The position numbers and the translations under genes were made by a program. This document shows positions 17,489-26,041 of a stretch of 64,000 bases of DNA, one piece after another. This stretch comes from JAHDHW01 sp963793295. GTDB taxonomy: Bacteria; Bacteroidota; Bacteroidia; Chitinophagales; Saprospiraceae. A model generated the notes under the pieces. It was not told where the DNA came from and made no database searches. It saw nothing but the letters and a program-made list of their open reading frames with translations. Positions within the stretch are counted from its first letter, which is position 1. Every line of letters begins with the position of its first letter. Location: NCBI GenBank assembly GCA_963793295.1, contig CAWBZX010000024.1, positions 202,503 through 266,502 on the forward strand, written 5' to 3'.

Positions 17489-18349
17489 TTAATCTCTTGA
17501 AAAAGTTAATATACGGTTCCAATGCATATAGATAGCATGGTCTTTACCAATTCGCTCTCCCAAAGCTTTTCCGTATATTTTTATTTCTTTTACCAATGCC
17601 TTTTCCTCCTTAGCCTGCCATGCATTGTTTTCATCGTTTAAATCCATGATTTTCCAGACTGATTCCAAAGCATCATCCCAAACTTTCAAAGCTGCTAATT
17701 GCGACATGATCAAATAAGTCTGCACTTCGTGAGTTTCACTTATTTGCTTGGAAACAGATTTAAGATCTTCAAGGTCTTTTTCGATATTTCCAGCTAAATT
17801 TCCTTCTTTATGGATTAACTTATTGTACTGAGCAATTCCTGCTTCTGAGCCAATCGAGTCCGCTTTGAAAAAGTTAGTTTGGAGTTCATTCATCTCTTCT
17901 ATTCCGATTAAGGCACTCATTGCATGCAAGACAGCAAAATCGCGAGGAGCATCATCCGCCGAAATGTTTCTTGCATCCATATAATCGGTGGCAACTTTGG
18001 CTGTTTTCCTTGCTTCAGCATACTTTTTTAATTTCCATTCACAGAGTGCTTTTACGGTAGAAGCATTTACGTAGATGTCAAGTTTTTTTAATTTTGCTTC
18101 ATTTGTCAAAGCTTGATTTACTTCAGCATAGGCTCTTTTATAATAGTAGTCTGCCGGAGGAGGTGGAGAAGTCAATGAAATAGATTGATTAAAAAATGCT
18201 GCATTTTCTATTTCAGCACCTTTGTTAAATTCATCCTGTGCTTTATCGATATGAGACAATGTAGCACAGCTGCTAAAAAGAATGACGAACAGTAACGTTG
18301 GAAAAAGTTGCTGTGAATTTCTTAAGCTTGGAGTTTGAATTCTGATCAT
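17489..18349 (-). CDS. Helical lipoprotein of unknown function
   Basis: The product has 286 residues. The lipobox LFSSC places the lipidated Cys at residue 28. The mature part is almost wholly alpha-helical, with weak TPR-like pairs ('YYYKRAYAEVNQALTNE', 'VKALCEWKLKKYAEARKTA', 'QLAALKVWDDALESVWKI'). No catalytic motif seen. It starts 42 bases after the stop of the 1106-residue gene on the same strand, so the two probably form an operon and the lipoprotein may act with that protein. I do not recognise a named family. Confidence 0.6.
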   Translation of the reverse strand: MIRIQTPSLRNSQQLFPTLLFVILFSSCATLSHIDKAQDEFNKGAEIENAAFFNQSISLTSPPPPADYYYKRAYAEVNQALTNEAKLKKLDIYVNASTVKALCEWKLKKYAEARKTAKVATDYMDARNISADDAPRDFAVLHAMSALIGIEEMNELQTNFFKADSIGSEAGIAQYNKLIHKEGNLAGNIEKDLEDLKSVSKQISETHEVQTYLIMSQLAALKVWDDALESVWKIMDLNDENNAWQAKEEKALVKEIKIYGKALGERIGKDHAIYMHWNRILTFSRD

Positions 18350-18391
18350 AATTAAAAGATAATTAAGGGTTGGTTTTCAATAAAATCTAAT

Positions 18392-21300
18392 TTAAGCCTG
18401 ATTATTAAGGCTATTTAAAAAATCCTGAAGGTTGAATTGAAGATTTTTGTTCAGATCTGAGGCTGCTTTTTTTATTTTTCCAACTGAAGTATCAATGTTA
18501 TCTTTCGTAATCGGCTGTTCAGAGATAAATAATAAATAGTGTTCAATAATAGCATTTAAAGTTGCTGTTTGAGTCAATGTCCAGGAGCCGATGTCACCAC
18601 CGCTTTCATCATATAAAGCCACGAAGAGGCCCTCTAAAGAATAGGTGAGAGCAAGCTTTTGTACCCCACCACCGGTTGTGATGATACTTACTACTAATTG
18701 TTTTCTAACATTTACTGCAAGGATAGCTTCTTGTATCAAATATTTTATAGTGGTAAAATGTAGTGGCTGATTAGAAGGAACACTTTCCAATGATTGATAA
18801 ACCGCTGATACCACTACTTTTATAAAATCTTTTTTTACCCATTGTGGATTGGCTACAACTTCTTCCAGAATATTTTCGGTTACATTTAATAGCTGCTGAG
18901 GCGTAAGTGTGGGTTTCCACTTTCCATTGCTGGGGCGCCTGCTTGTTGCTTTCAAAACCTGTTGCAATGCTAAAACGAGGATGTTTTTTTCGGTTTGGTT
19001 AGAAGTATCAATAATCAAATCCAGATTTCCAGAAGTATTTTCAAGGACCAATCGTAAAAACTCAGAAACTATTTCAGGCTGTTTGATACCGTTTTCAGCT
19101 AAAGTACTGGTTACTCCAGAAACGATATTTTGAATCCCTATCTTTTTTGAAACAAGCTCAGGATGCTCAGCAATTGTATTTAGAACTGACGAGACAAATT
19201 GATCGGCGAGATCCTTTTGAATACCGTTATTTGCAATAATTCCCAGTTCTTTTTGTAAAAGCGATGCTAAAACAATCAATCCATTATTATCGGGATTTTT
19301 GGAAATAATAGATTCAAAAGCATAATCAATGGTTTCAACGAGTAATTCAGATTTGTCAACGCTTGAAGGTTGAGCAAAAACAGCATCGAAAATCAGATCC
19401 AGCGATTTGTTGAGAATTGACTTTTTATCTTCGTTATCTTGAACTAAAACTAGTTTATTGTATCCAACAGTCCGCAAATTGAGTTCTATGATTTCGTTCA
19501 AAGTATCATAATTCAATCGATTGCTTTGAGGGACTTTTTCCAGGACTTTAAAAGTAGTGTTCAAGACTTCTTGCAGCAGTGATTTATCGTTTACTTTTTC
19601 ACTTATCCAACCAGGATTTTTGACAACTTCATCTAAAATACCTTCTGAAATGACCAAGATTTCTGTTGCTGTAAATTTTGGTTTCCACTTTCCGGCTGTC
19701 GGAGGGGCAGTGAAAGTATTTAGTATTTGTTGTAATGCAACCACCAATAGATGATCTTTTTTACCGGTTTCGTTAGTGAAAACCAAATCAAGGTTGCCAG
19801 ATACATTAACTAACGTTATACGGATAAACTCAGAGAGCAAGCCGGATTGATGGATTCCTGATTGCTGAAATGAAGTGGCAACGCCTTGTATAATGTTTTG
19901 TAAAGCATCGTCATTGACGAGCAAATCCGGGTGCGCTGATATGATTTCCAAAGTTGCACTCAGCAGTTGATCAGCGTAATCTTCATTGATGCCATTTTCT
20001 TCAATGATTCCTGAATTTGCATTTAAAAACAATTGAGTTAAAACAAGACCTTTCGAATTTGGATGCTGCGAAACAATTACATCCATGACATAATCCATCA
20101 AATCAAAAAGATGAGCTGTTTTGTCTCCAACTTGTTGAGGTTGATCTTTAAAAATGAAGGCGAAAACCAAATCCATTGATTTATTCAATATTGTGGTTTC
20201 CTCCTGGTTACTGCCCCATTTAACTTTTTTCAACACCAGCTTGCTCGTTGCAACAGTACGTAAATTGACTTGAATAATGGTTTGTAAAGCATTAAAATTG
20301 AGCCGTTGACCCTCAGGGATAGCACCTAAAGCATTGAAAGTCGCATTAAAAACTTCGGCAAGCAATGAATCCTCATTTACCTTTTCTTCGATCCATGATG
20401 GATTAGAAACCACTTCGTTAAGCGTATATTCAGCAATGCCAAGGATCTGGCTGTTTGTCAATTGAGGCCGCCACTTTCCAGAATTAGGTTTTACTGTTAT
20501 GGTCATAAGTAATTGCTGGATCGTACCAACGAGAAGATGCTTTGAATTTGAATCACTAACATCCCAAAGTGTATTCAGATTTCCAGCAGTATTGAGTAAA
20601 ACCAATCGTGCTAATTCCGGTACGATTCCAGGGCGATTAATGCCAGATTTTGCAACACTTTCAGCAACACCTGATATGATTTCTTTAATTCCTTTTTTGT
20701 CTGAAATAAGTGATGGATATTGTGCAACAACCTCCAACGATGACTTTACGACACTATCCAAAGTTTCAACGGTAAAAACATTTTTTAAATCCAAACCGGA
20801 AGGATTAGGATCAAGGATAGCACTCATCAAAGTCGTCCCAACAGATTGAATTAGTTTTTCCTGAGATTCGCCAACATTCATTACCTGACCTGGAGCATTG
20901 AAAACATAGGTTCCGGAATTCTTTACCAGGCTTCTAAAAAGCATTTGCCCCCAATTGATGACTTCGCTATCGTCATCAGCGGTACTCATGGCTTCGATTC
21001 GGCTGTAAAGGTCCTTTGTAATACCTTGGCTGGTAGCATGAATAAACTTTTGTAACTTTTCATCACCAGTAATTTCAGTGCTGATTTGCTCCATCGTTTC
21101 AGCAGCGGAAACAAATAATCTTGGAACCACTTTCTTTACAATTCGATTGATGGAATCTCCTTCGGTAAAGGGAATATCATCAATGCCATTCAAAAATGAT
21201 CTTAAAAATTTCGCATGATTTGAATCAGAGCGAATTGCTCCCGGTACCTGGCTGAAATAATCAATTCCCACCTCGACGAGTGTTCCTGCAACCAATTGCA

Positions 21301-21712
21301 ATGGCTTTGTGATAGGTATTTTTCCTTCTTCCCATTGGCGAATGCGTAATAAACTCGCCATGCTTTCTGCATTTACAGGACTTAAACCGTTGTTGTCTTC
21401 TGCTACTGCATGAATCGTATTGAAGCAATGATTGTAATAAAAAAAATATTCCTCTTTTTCATCGTCTTCCAAAGTTCTTGCATTTTTATGAAGCTGTGCA
21501 AGTCTTTCAATTTTGTCTAGAAATACTTCCTTATTCTCTTCGAAAAAGCCCATCACTGCCCTAATGGAGGGTTCTGTTCCTACTTTAGGCAATGGAAGTA
21601 CAATGCTTTTTCCCTTTAAACTATTTGCATATGCTTTTTGAAAAGCTCCCCCTAATTTGATGGCAGAGTGTATGGAGAAAATGATGGCTTCTGAGGTTAG
21701 CATTACAGACAT
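18392..21712 (-). CDS. Large protein with three internal ~258-residue repeats, unknown function
   Basis: The product has 1106 residues, no signal peptide and no clear membrane helix; it is predicted helical throughout. The N-domain (1-300) is unique. Then three long repeats follow, anchored by GKWRPQLT (412), GKWKPKFT (674) and GKWKPTLT (930), and by AGNLNTLW (376), SGNLDLVF (638) and SGNLDLII (894). Each repeat also has a 'LNFNALQTIIQVNLRTV'-like segment and an 'ILNKSxDLxF' segment, and 'NPxWI/V' (NPSWIEEKV, NPGWISEKV, NPQWVKKDF). The last repeat is shorter and leads to a charged C-terminus. I know no family with this layout. Its partner is probably the lipoprotein encoded just downstream. 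Possible roles (scaffold, surface or secretion component) cannot be chosen from sequence. Confidence 0.7.
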   Translation of the reverse strand: MSVMLTSEAIIFSIHSAIKLGGAFQKAYANSLKGKSIVLPLPKVGTEPSIRAVMGFFEENKEVFLDKIERLAQLHKNARTLEDDEKEEYFFYYNHCFNTIHAVAEDNNGLSPVNAESMASLLRIRQWEEGKIPITKPLQLVAGTLVEVGIDYFSQVPGAIRSDSNHAKFLRSFLNGIDDIPFTEGDSINRIVKKVVPRLFVSAAETMEQISTEITGDEKLQKFIHATSQGITKDLYSRIEAMSTADDDSEVINWGQMLFRSLVKNSGTYVFNAPGQVMNVGESQEKLIQSVGTTLMSAILDPNPSGLDLKNVFTVETLDSVVKSSLEVVAQYPSLISDKKGIKEIISGVAESVAKSGINRPGIVPELARLVLLNTAGNLNTLWDVSDSNSKHLLVGTIQQLLMTITVKPNSGKWRPQLTNSQILGIAEYTLNEVVSNPSWIEEKVNEDSLLAEVFNATFNALGAIPEGQRLNFNALQTIIQVNLRTVATSKLVLKKVKWGSNQEETTILNKSMDLVFAFIFKDQPQQVGDKTAHLFDLMDYVMDVIVSQHPNSKGLVLTQLFLNANSGIIEENGINEDYADQLLSATLEIISAHPDLLVNDDALQNIIQGVATSFQQSGIHQSGLLSEFIRITLVNVSGNLDLVFTNETGKKDHLLVVALQQILNTFTAPPTAGKWKPKFTATEILVISEGILDEVVKNPGWISEKVNDKSLLQEVLNTTFKVLEKVPQSNRLNYDTLNEIIELNLRTVGYNKLVLVQDNEDKKSILNKSLDLIFDAVFAQPSSVDKSELLVETIDYAFESIISKNPDNNGLIVLASLLQKELGIIANNGIQKDLADQFVSSVLNTIAEHPELVSKKIGIQNIVSGVTSTLAENGIKQPEIVSEFLRLVLENTSGNLDLIIDTSNQTEKNILVLALQQVLKATSRRPSNGKWKPTLTPQQLLNVTENILEEVVANPQWVKKDFIKVVVSAVYQSLESVPSNQPLHFTTIKYLIQEAILAVNVRKQLVVSIITTGGGVQKLALTYSLEGLFVALYDESGGDIGSWTLTQTATLNAIIEHYLLFISEQPITKDNIDTSVGKIKKAASDLNKNLQFNLQDFLNSLNNQA

Positions 21713-21877
21713 CGTAGATTTATTTTAGGATACTGAATTTGAAAAAGTTGAAGATATATATTTTTTTTAATATAAGTGAGCAGGCAGAATTAAATTGGTG
21801 TTTTTTACAGGCGCTTTTCGCACGGCGATTTGTTAGAAAATCTATAGAAAATCTGTATTGATTTTCATTCTAATTGT

Positions 21878-22681
21878 TTAAAAAGATGGAATAAAAGCTA
21901 CGATTCGAAGTGGTGCGCCGCTGCCGCCTCCTATTTTCATGGGTAATGCGACAACATAAAAATCTTTTGCAGGGATTTTATCAAGATTTGCAACATTTTC
22001 AAAAATGAGAATCTCTTTTTCACTTAAAATCCGATGGGTCAAAAAATCCTGTGACTGACCATAGTCAATGCTTGGTGTGTCTAATCCAATACCTTTAATT
22101 TTCCTTTCTTTAGCCAGCCAATTTGCAGCGTCAGGGTGCAAACCCGGAAAATGTAACTCCGGAACTGCTTCAGCACCAGTCAGAGCTGTTCCAATATATT
22201 TTTCCCGATTATTCCAAAACTGCCCATAACCTGTGTAAAGTAAAATCGCAGATCCATCAGGGATTTCTCCATGAGCACTTTCCCATTCTTTAAAATCTTC
22301 AACACTTACGAGGTAGTCCCTGTTTTTCAGTGCTTTTTCAGAAATGTCGATTAATATTCCCTGGCCGGTTAATTGATCAACTGAAATTTGCTCGACTGCA
22401 TTTTTCCCTTCGCTGAAATGGATTGGTGCGTCAAGATGCGTTCCGCCATGTTCTTCTGCCTCATATTTTCCAGATGAGTAGAAAAATCCTTTGTCATTAA
22501 TTCCGAAAAAAACAGTGTCGTGCTTAAACGAAGCATTGGTCGGCCAGTAAATGGTATTCTCATCAAAATCGTAAGTCAGGTCAATCCATTTTCCACTTTT
22601 TAAAATAGCCATAGAACTTGGTGGTTCCATATTTTTACAGGCAACTACTAAAAACGCAAATAGATAAAATGAATATTTCAT
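21878..22681 (-). CDS. Cyclase-family (kynurenine-formamidase-like) lipoprotein
   Basis: The product has 267 residues. The lipobox LVVAC puts the lipidated Cys at residue 15. The cyclase family metal motif HGGTHLDAPIHF (His78, His82, Asp84, His88) is complete. Other family features are 'WIDLTYDFDENTIYWP', 'LLYTGYG', 'FPGLHPDAANWL' and 'GIGLDTPSIDYG'. The fold is that of metal-dependent hydrolases such as kynurenine formamidase and isatin hydrolase. The lipoprotein signal is a variation, since the classic enzymes are cytoplasmic. It is the last gene of an apparent operon after the GMC oxidoreductase and its small partner (52 bases downstream), so it may hydrolyse a lactone or amide made by that oxidase; this is inference. 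Confidence 0.82.
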   Translation of the reverse strand: MKYSFYLFAFLVVACKNMEPPSSMAILKSGKWIDLTYDFDENTIYWPTNASFKHDTVFFGINDKGFFYSSGKYEAEEHGGTHLDAPIHFSEGKNAVEQISVDQLTGQGILIDISEKALKNRDYLVSVEDFKEWESAHGEIPDGSAILLYTGYGQFWNNREKYIGTALTGAEAVPELHFPGLHPDAANWLAKERKIKGIGLDTPSIDYGQSQDFLTHRILSEKEILIFENVANLDKIPAKDFYVVALPMKIGGGSGAPLRIVAFIPSF

Positions 22682-22732
22682 GATTGTTAAGTTGTTTAAA
22701 ATCTGGTCTTAGAATGAAAAGTATAGATCAAT

Positions 22733-23353
22733 TTAAAGGGTATACCAGGTGCCACCAATTTCATCCAAAGGAATACAAGCTTTGTAGTCGCCTGGAATCG
22801 GATCGTATTTTAAAAATTGTTTTCCTCCAACTTCGGAAGTGAAAAAACCAATAAAGGTCAGTTCCTTTATCGTAAACCAAAAAGTTTTATCTCTTGAATT
22901 GGCTTTTACTTTTTCAATAGCCAGTGCTTCTTCCTTTTTAAGGAATTCAATTTGTTCTTCTTCAGTACAATCCAAAAAAGATTTATTGAGTGCATTTTTG
23001 CAGGACAACTCAAAAGCAGCAAGTCCATCTTTAAAACTTGTTTGGGCTTCCGTTTCTGTATTGTCTTTTAAATACACATCGATGAAGGAATAAACACCTG
23101 CGTCCATGGCGCCAGGTGTATCCGTTTTAGGAATGATGCATTCTGCGATGTGTGCAACTAACTGCCCTTCAGGTTTAGTTAAAAACCCGGGAACCCAATT
23201 TTCAAAGCCTCCCGCTACAGCATTTGGATCTGCTTTACAACCATTCATGACACTGGCAATTGTGGAAGCCGATACAGCAAATCCCATGAGTAAAGCTGTT
23301 TTTTTGATCGCTGCTCTTCTGTTTATTGCATTTTTTTTCATTTTAGGTTTCAA
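22733..23353 (-). CDS. Gluconate 2-dehydrogenase subunit 3-like protein
   Basis: The product has 206 residues. The N-terminus has twin arginines (INRRAAIKK) before a hydrophobic stretch and a 'NGC' (about residue 39), consistent with Tat export and possibly lipidation. The mature part matches the gluconate_2-dh3 family: 'AECIIPKTDTPGAMDAGVYSFID', 'FLDCTEEEQIEFLK', 'FTIKELTFIGFFTSEVG' and 'YDPIPGDYKACIPLDE' (quoted in short pieces). In known enzymes this small subunit chaperones and exports the flavoprotein through Tat. It lies 8 bases after the GMC gene stop, so the pair should be made together. Confidence 0.85.
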   Translation of the reverse strand: MKPKMKKNAINRRAAIKKTALLMGFAVSASTIASVMNGCKADPNAVAGGFENWVPGFLTKPEGQLVAHIAECIIPKTDTPGAMDAGVYSFIDVYLKDNTETEAQTSFKDGLAAFELSCKNALNKSFLDCTEEEQIEFLKKEEALAIEKVKANSRDKTFWFTIKELTFIGFFTSEVGGKQFLKYDPIPGDYKACIPLDEIGGTWYTL

Positions 23354-23361
23354 TTTATATT

Positions 23362-25065
23362 TTACAAATCTCCCTTTTTCAAAGCTGATACCGCATAATC
23401 AGCAGCACGAGCGGTCAGAGCCATATAAGTCAACGATGGATTTTGACAGGCAGATGAAGTCATACAAGCACCATCAGTTACGAATACATTTTTGACTGCA
23501 TGAATTTGATTGAATTCGTTAAGCACAGAAGTTTTTGGATCGCGACCCATCCTGGCTGTTCCCATTTCATGAATTCCATTGCCCGGATTTCCAAAAGTGT
23601 CATAAGTTTTTATATCGACAAACCCACCTGCTTCCAGCATTTCAGCAGCTGAATTAGCCATATCCTTTCGCATGGTTATTTCATTTTCTTTGAATTCACA
23701 ATCAATGGTAAGTGTCGGTAGCCCGTGGATATCTAGTTTTTCATAATCAATCCAGACTTTATTTTCGTGATAAGGCAGACATTCTCCAAAACCATTTAAA
23801 CCCATTTGCCATTTGCCGGGAAGTAAAATTTTACTTTTCACCTCTTTCCCAAACCCCATTTCTCTGATAGCTCGCGTCCAGTCTGTTCTGCTGGCAGAGC
23901 CTTGATAGCCAAAGCCACGGATATAATCTTTTCGGGTTGATTTTTTGTCTAAATTTCGGAACCGGGGAATATAGATTCCATTAGGTCGGCGGCCTTTGTA
24001 ATAACGATCTTCAAAGCCTTCAAAATAACCAAAAGCGCCTGCTCTAAAGTGATGATCCATCAGGTTGTGACCCAATTCTCCGCTATCATTTCCCATTCCA
24101 TTCGGGAAACGATCCGATTTGGAATTCAACAGTATCCAGGTACTGCCTAATGCGCTGGCATTGCAAAAAATGATTTTCGCGAAATATTCCGTTTTTTCCT
24201 TAGTCAGCCGATCCTGGACGATAACTCCAGTGGCTTTTTTATTTTCTTTATCATAAATGATTTCTACAACAATAGAGTCGGGCCGAAGAGTCATGTTTCC
24301 GGATTTTTCGGCAGCAGGAAGAGTTGCAGCTTGGCTACTGAAATAAGCACCATAAGGACATCCGCGAATACAACGATTTCGAAATTGACATTTTCCTCTG
24401 CCGTTATGGGGTTGGGTGAGATTTGCGGTACGGCCAATGGTCATTACGCGGCCATTAAAATTTTCAGCAATTTTTCTTTTTAAATGACTTTCAACGCAAT
24501 TCATTTCCATCGGTGGTAAAAATTGTCCATCGGGCAATTGAGCCAGTCCTTCTTTTTGACCATTAATACCTGCAAATGATTCCACATAATCATACCACGG
24601 TGCAATATCTTTGTAGCGGATTGGCCAGTCAATTGCGGTGCCCTCTTTGGCATTAGCCTCAAAATCCATGGCACTCCAGCGATAACTCTGGCGTCCCCAC
24701 AATAAGGAGCGACCTCCAACATGATACCCTCTGATCCAGTCAAAAGGTTTTACTTCGGTATAAGGATTTTCCAAATCATTGACCCACCAGTGTTTGGTAG
24801 ATTCCTTTATGGTATATCCGGTGCGCTTTTGAACGGGATATTTTTTCATTTCTTCGAGAGGTACCCGATCGCGGTGGGGGAAATCCCAATCATCCAGATT
24901 GGCTGTAGGGTAATCGCCATGTTTAACATCCCGACCTCTTTCAAGTACCAGTGTTTTAAGCCCTTTTTCGCAAAGTTCTTTAGCCGCCCAACCACCGCTG
25001 ATGCCGGTTCCGATAACAATAGCGTCGTAAGTTCTTTCCTCTTTTCCTTTAGAATTGAAATACAT
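23362..25065 (-). CDS. GMC-family FAD oxidoreductase (gluconate/sugar dehydrogenase-like large subunit)
   Basis: The product has 567 residues. The FAD-binding N-terminus is IVIGTGISGGWAAKEL, with 'LVLERGRD' as the ribose-binding acidic end. Further motifs are 'GGRSLLWGRQSYRW', 'CQFRNRCIRGCPYGAYFSS' (a cysteine-rich segment seen in this subgroup), 'IFCNASALGSTWIL' and the C-terminal 'HEMGTARMG' and 'NVFVTDGACMTSSACQNPS'. It has no signal peptide, consistent with piggy-back Tat export by the subunit 3-like partner encoded next. The electron acceptor would usually be a cytochrome c, but none is encoded here. Substrate (sugar, sugar acid or polyol) unknown. Confidence 0.88.
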   Translation of the reverse strand: MYFNSKGKEERTYDAIVIGTGISGGWAAKELCEKGLKTLVLERGRDVKHGDYPTANLDDWDFPHRDRVPLEEMKKYPVQKRTGYTIKESTKHWWVNDLENPYTEVKPFDWIRGYHVGGRSLLWGRQSYRWSAMDFEANAKEGTAIDWPIRYKDIAPWYDYVESFAGINGQKEGLAQLPDGQFLPPMEMNCVESHLKRKIAENFNGRVMTIGRTANLTQPHNGRGKCQFRNRCIRGCPYGAYFSSQAATLPAAEKSGNMTLRPDSIVVEIIYDKENKKATGVIVQDRLTKEKTEYFAKIIFCNASALGSTWILLNSKSDRFPNGMGNDSGELGHNLMDHHFRAGAFGYFEGFEDRYYKGRRPNGIYIPRFRNLDKKSTRKDYIRGFGYQGSASRTDWTRAIREMGFGKEVKSKILLPGKWQMGLNGFGECLPYHENKVWIDYEKLDIHGLPTLTIDCEFKENEITMRKDMANSAAEMLEAGGFVDIKTYDTFGNPGNGIHEMGTARMGRDPKTSVLNEFNQIHAVKNVFVTDGACMTSSACQNPSLTYMALTARAADYAVSALKKGDL

Positions 25066-25165
25066 TCATTTGAAGTTTAATTATAAAATTTAAAGGAGGG
25101 GTTATTTTTTGATAGGTTGAATTTAATAAATTATTTGTTTCTTTAAAATTGAAAACTATTATTAC

Positions 25166-25182
25166 TTTTCACAATGTGAAAA
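25166..25182. promoter_or_regulatory. Palindromic operator candidate
   Basis: TTTTCAC-AAT-GTGAAAA is a perfect 7+3+7 inverted repeat in the space between the GMC operon (reading left, start at 25065) and the TPR gene (start at 25231). It lies just upstream of the -33 region of the TPR gene promoter. Site and symmetry suit a dimeric DNA-binding protein. Confidence 0.4.
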
Positions 25183-25186
25183 CCCC

Positions 25187-25217
25187 TTCGTATTTTCGCA
25201 AATGCTTATTAGCTTTG
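25187..25217 (+). promoter_or_regulatory. Bacteroidota-type promoter of the TPR gene
   Basis: TAGCTTTG (25210-25217) matches TAnnTTTG exactly. Nineteen bases upstream is TTCG (25187-25190), one mismatch from the TTTG -33 element. The -7 box is 13 bases before the ATG. Confidence 0.6.
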
Positions 25218-25230
25218 AAAAAATATTACT

Positions 25231-25830
25231 ATGAAAAACGCTTTTTTGAAATCATTGATATTTGGGCTTATGATTTGCGGTTCAGCAAATGCACAATATC
25301 CCGATGAATTGATGAAGGCTGATTCCTTGATACAACAACAAGATTACGACAATGCTTTAAGTGTCATCAACCACGTAATTGAACAAAATCCAACAAGGTT
25401 TTTACTGTCTCATGCCAATTTTCAATTGGGGCAGATCTTTTTAGGTATGGATAACCTAGAAAAAGCGATTTACTACAACCAGCGATCTCTGGCAATTCGT
25501 AATGATTTACTTTATGAATTTATTGGTGATAATTATATGCTCTTTGGCTTGATAGAAATGCAAAGAGGAAATAATGATAAAGCGTTGGGATATTTTTTTA
25601 AAGCAATAGAATTACCCTATGAATCGCTTGAGTTTGGTGGCTTACTCTACGCTTATATCGCACAGGTTTATTATCGAAAAAACGAACTTGAAAATGTTGT
25701 GAAATATTATAAAATCGCAATGCAGACTTGGATGACAGCTTTTGAAGAGGCAAATGTTTTGGATCTCAACCATTACCGTATCCAAAGGAATCGATTGTTT
25801 TATGATCGATTTTTTGTTGGATTTTTATAA
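25231..25830 (+). CDS. Exported TPR protein
   Basis: The product has 199 residues. The signal peptide (about 1-21) ends in SANAQ. The rest is helical with two to three TPR units ('ALSVINHVIEQNPTRF', 'AIYYNQRSLAIRNDLL', 'ALGYFFKAIELPYESL', 'VVKYYKIAMQTWMTAF'). TPR repeats bind other proteins; the partner is unknown. It has its own promoter, diverging from the GMC operon. The M36 protease gene follows after 211 bases without a clear link. Confidence 0.7.
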   Translation: MKNAFLKSLIFGLMICGSANAQYPDELMKADSLIQQQDYDNALSVINHVIEQNPTRFLLSHANFQLGQIFLGMDNLEKAIYYNQRSLAIRNDLLYEFIGDNYMLFGLIEMQRGNNDKALGYFFKAIELPYESLEFGGLLYAYIAQVYYRKNELENVVKYYKIAMQTWMTAFEEANVLDLNHYRIQRNRLFYDRFFVGFL

Positions 25831-26041
25831 ACAGCGACTGAATAGAATCTTTTATTAGTAAAGTATTTGTCAATTCTACAATATAGGTTCCATTTTTTTA
25901 TTTGTGTACTTATTTTTGAGGAATTTCACCCTTCAAATAAGACTGGAAATGACAAGGCTGTATTTTCTGAGCGCTAGGAAAGCATTTACTTATTTAGTAT
26001 ATTAGTAAAATTTTATTACGTTTTTTGCCAAAACAACGACC

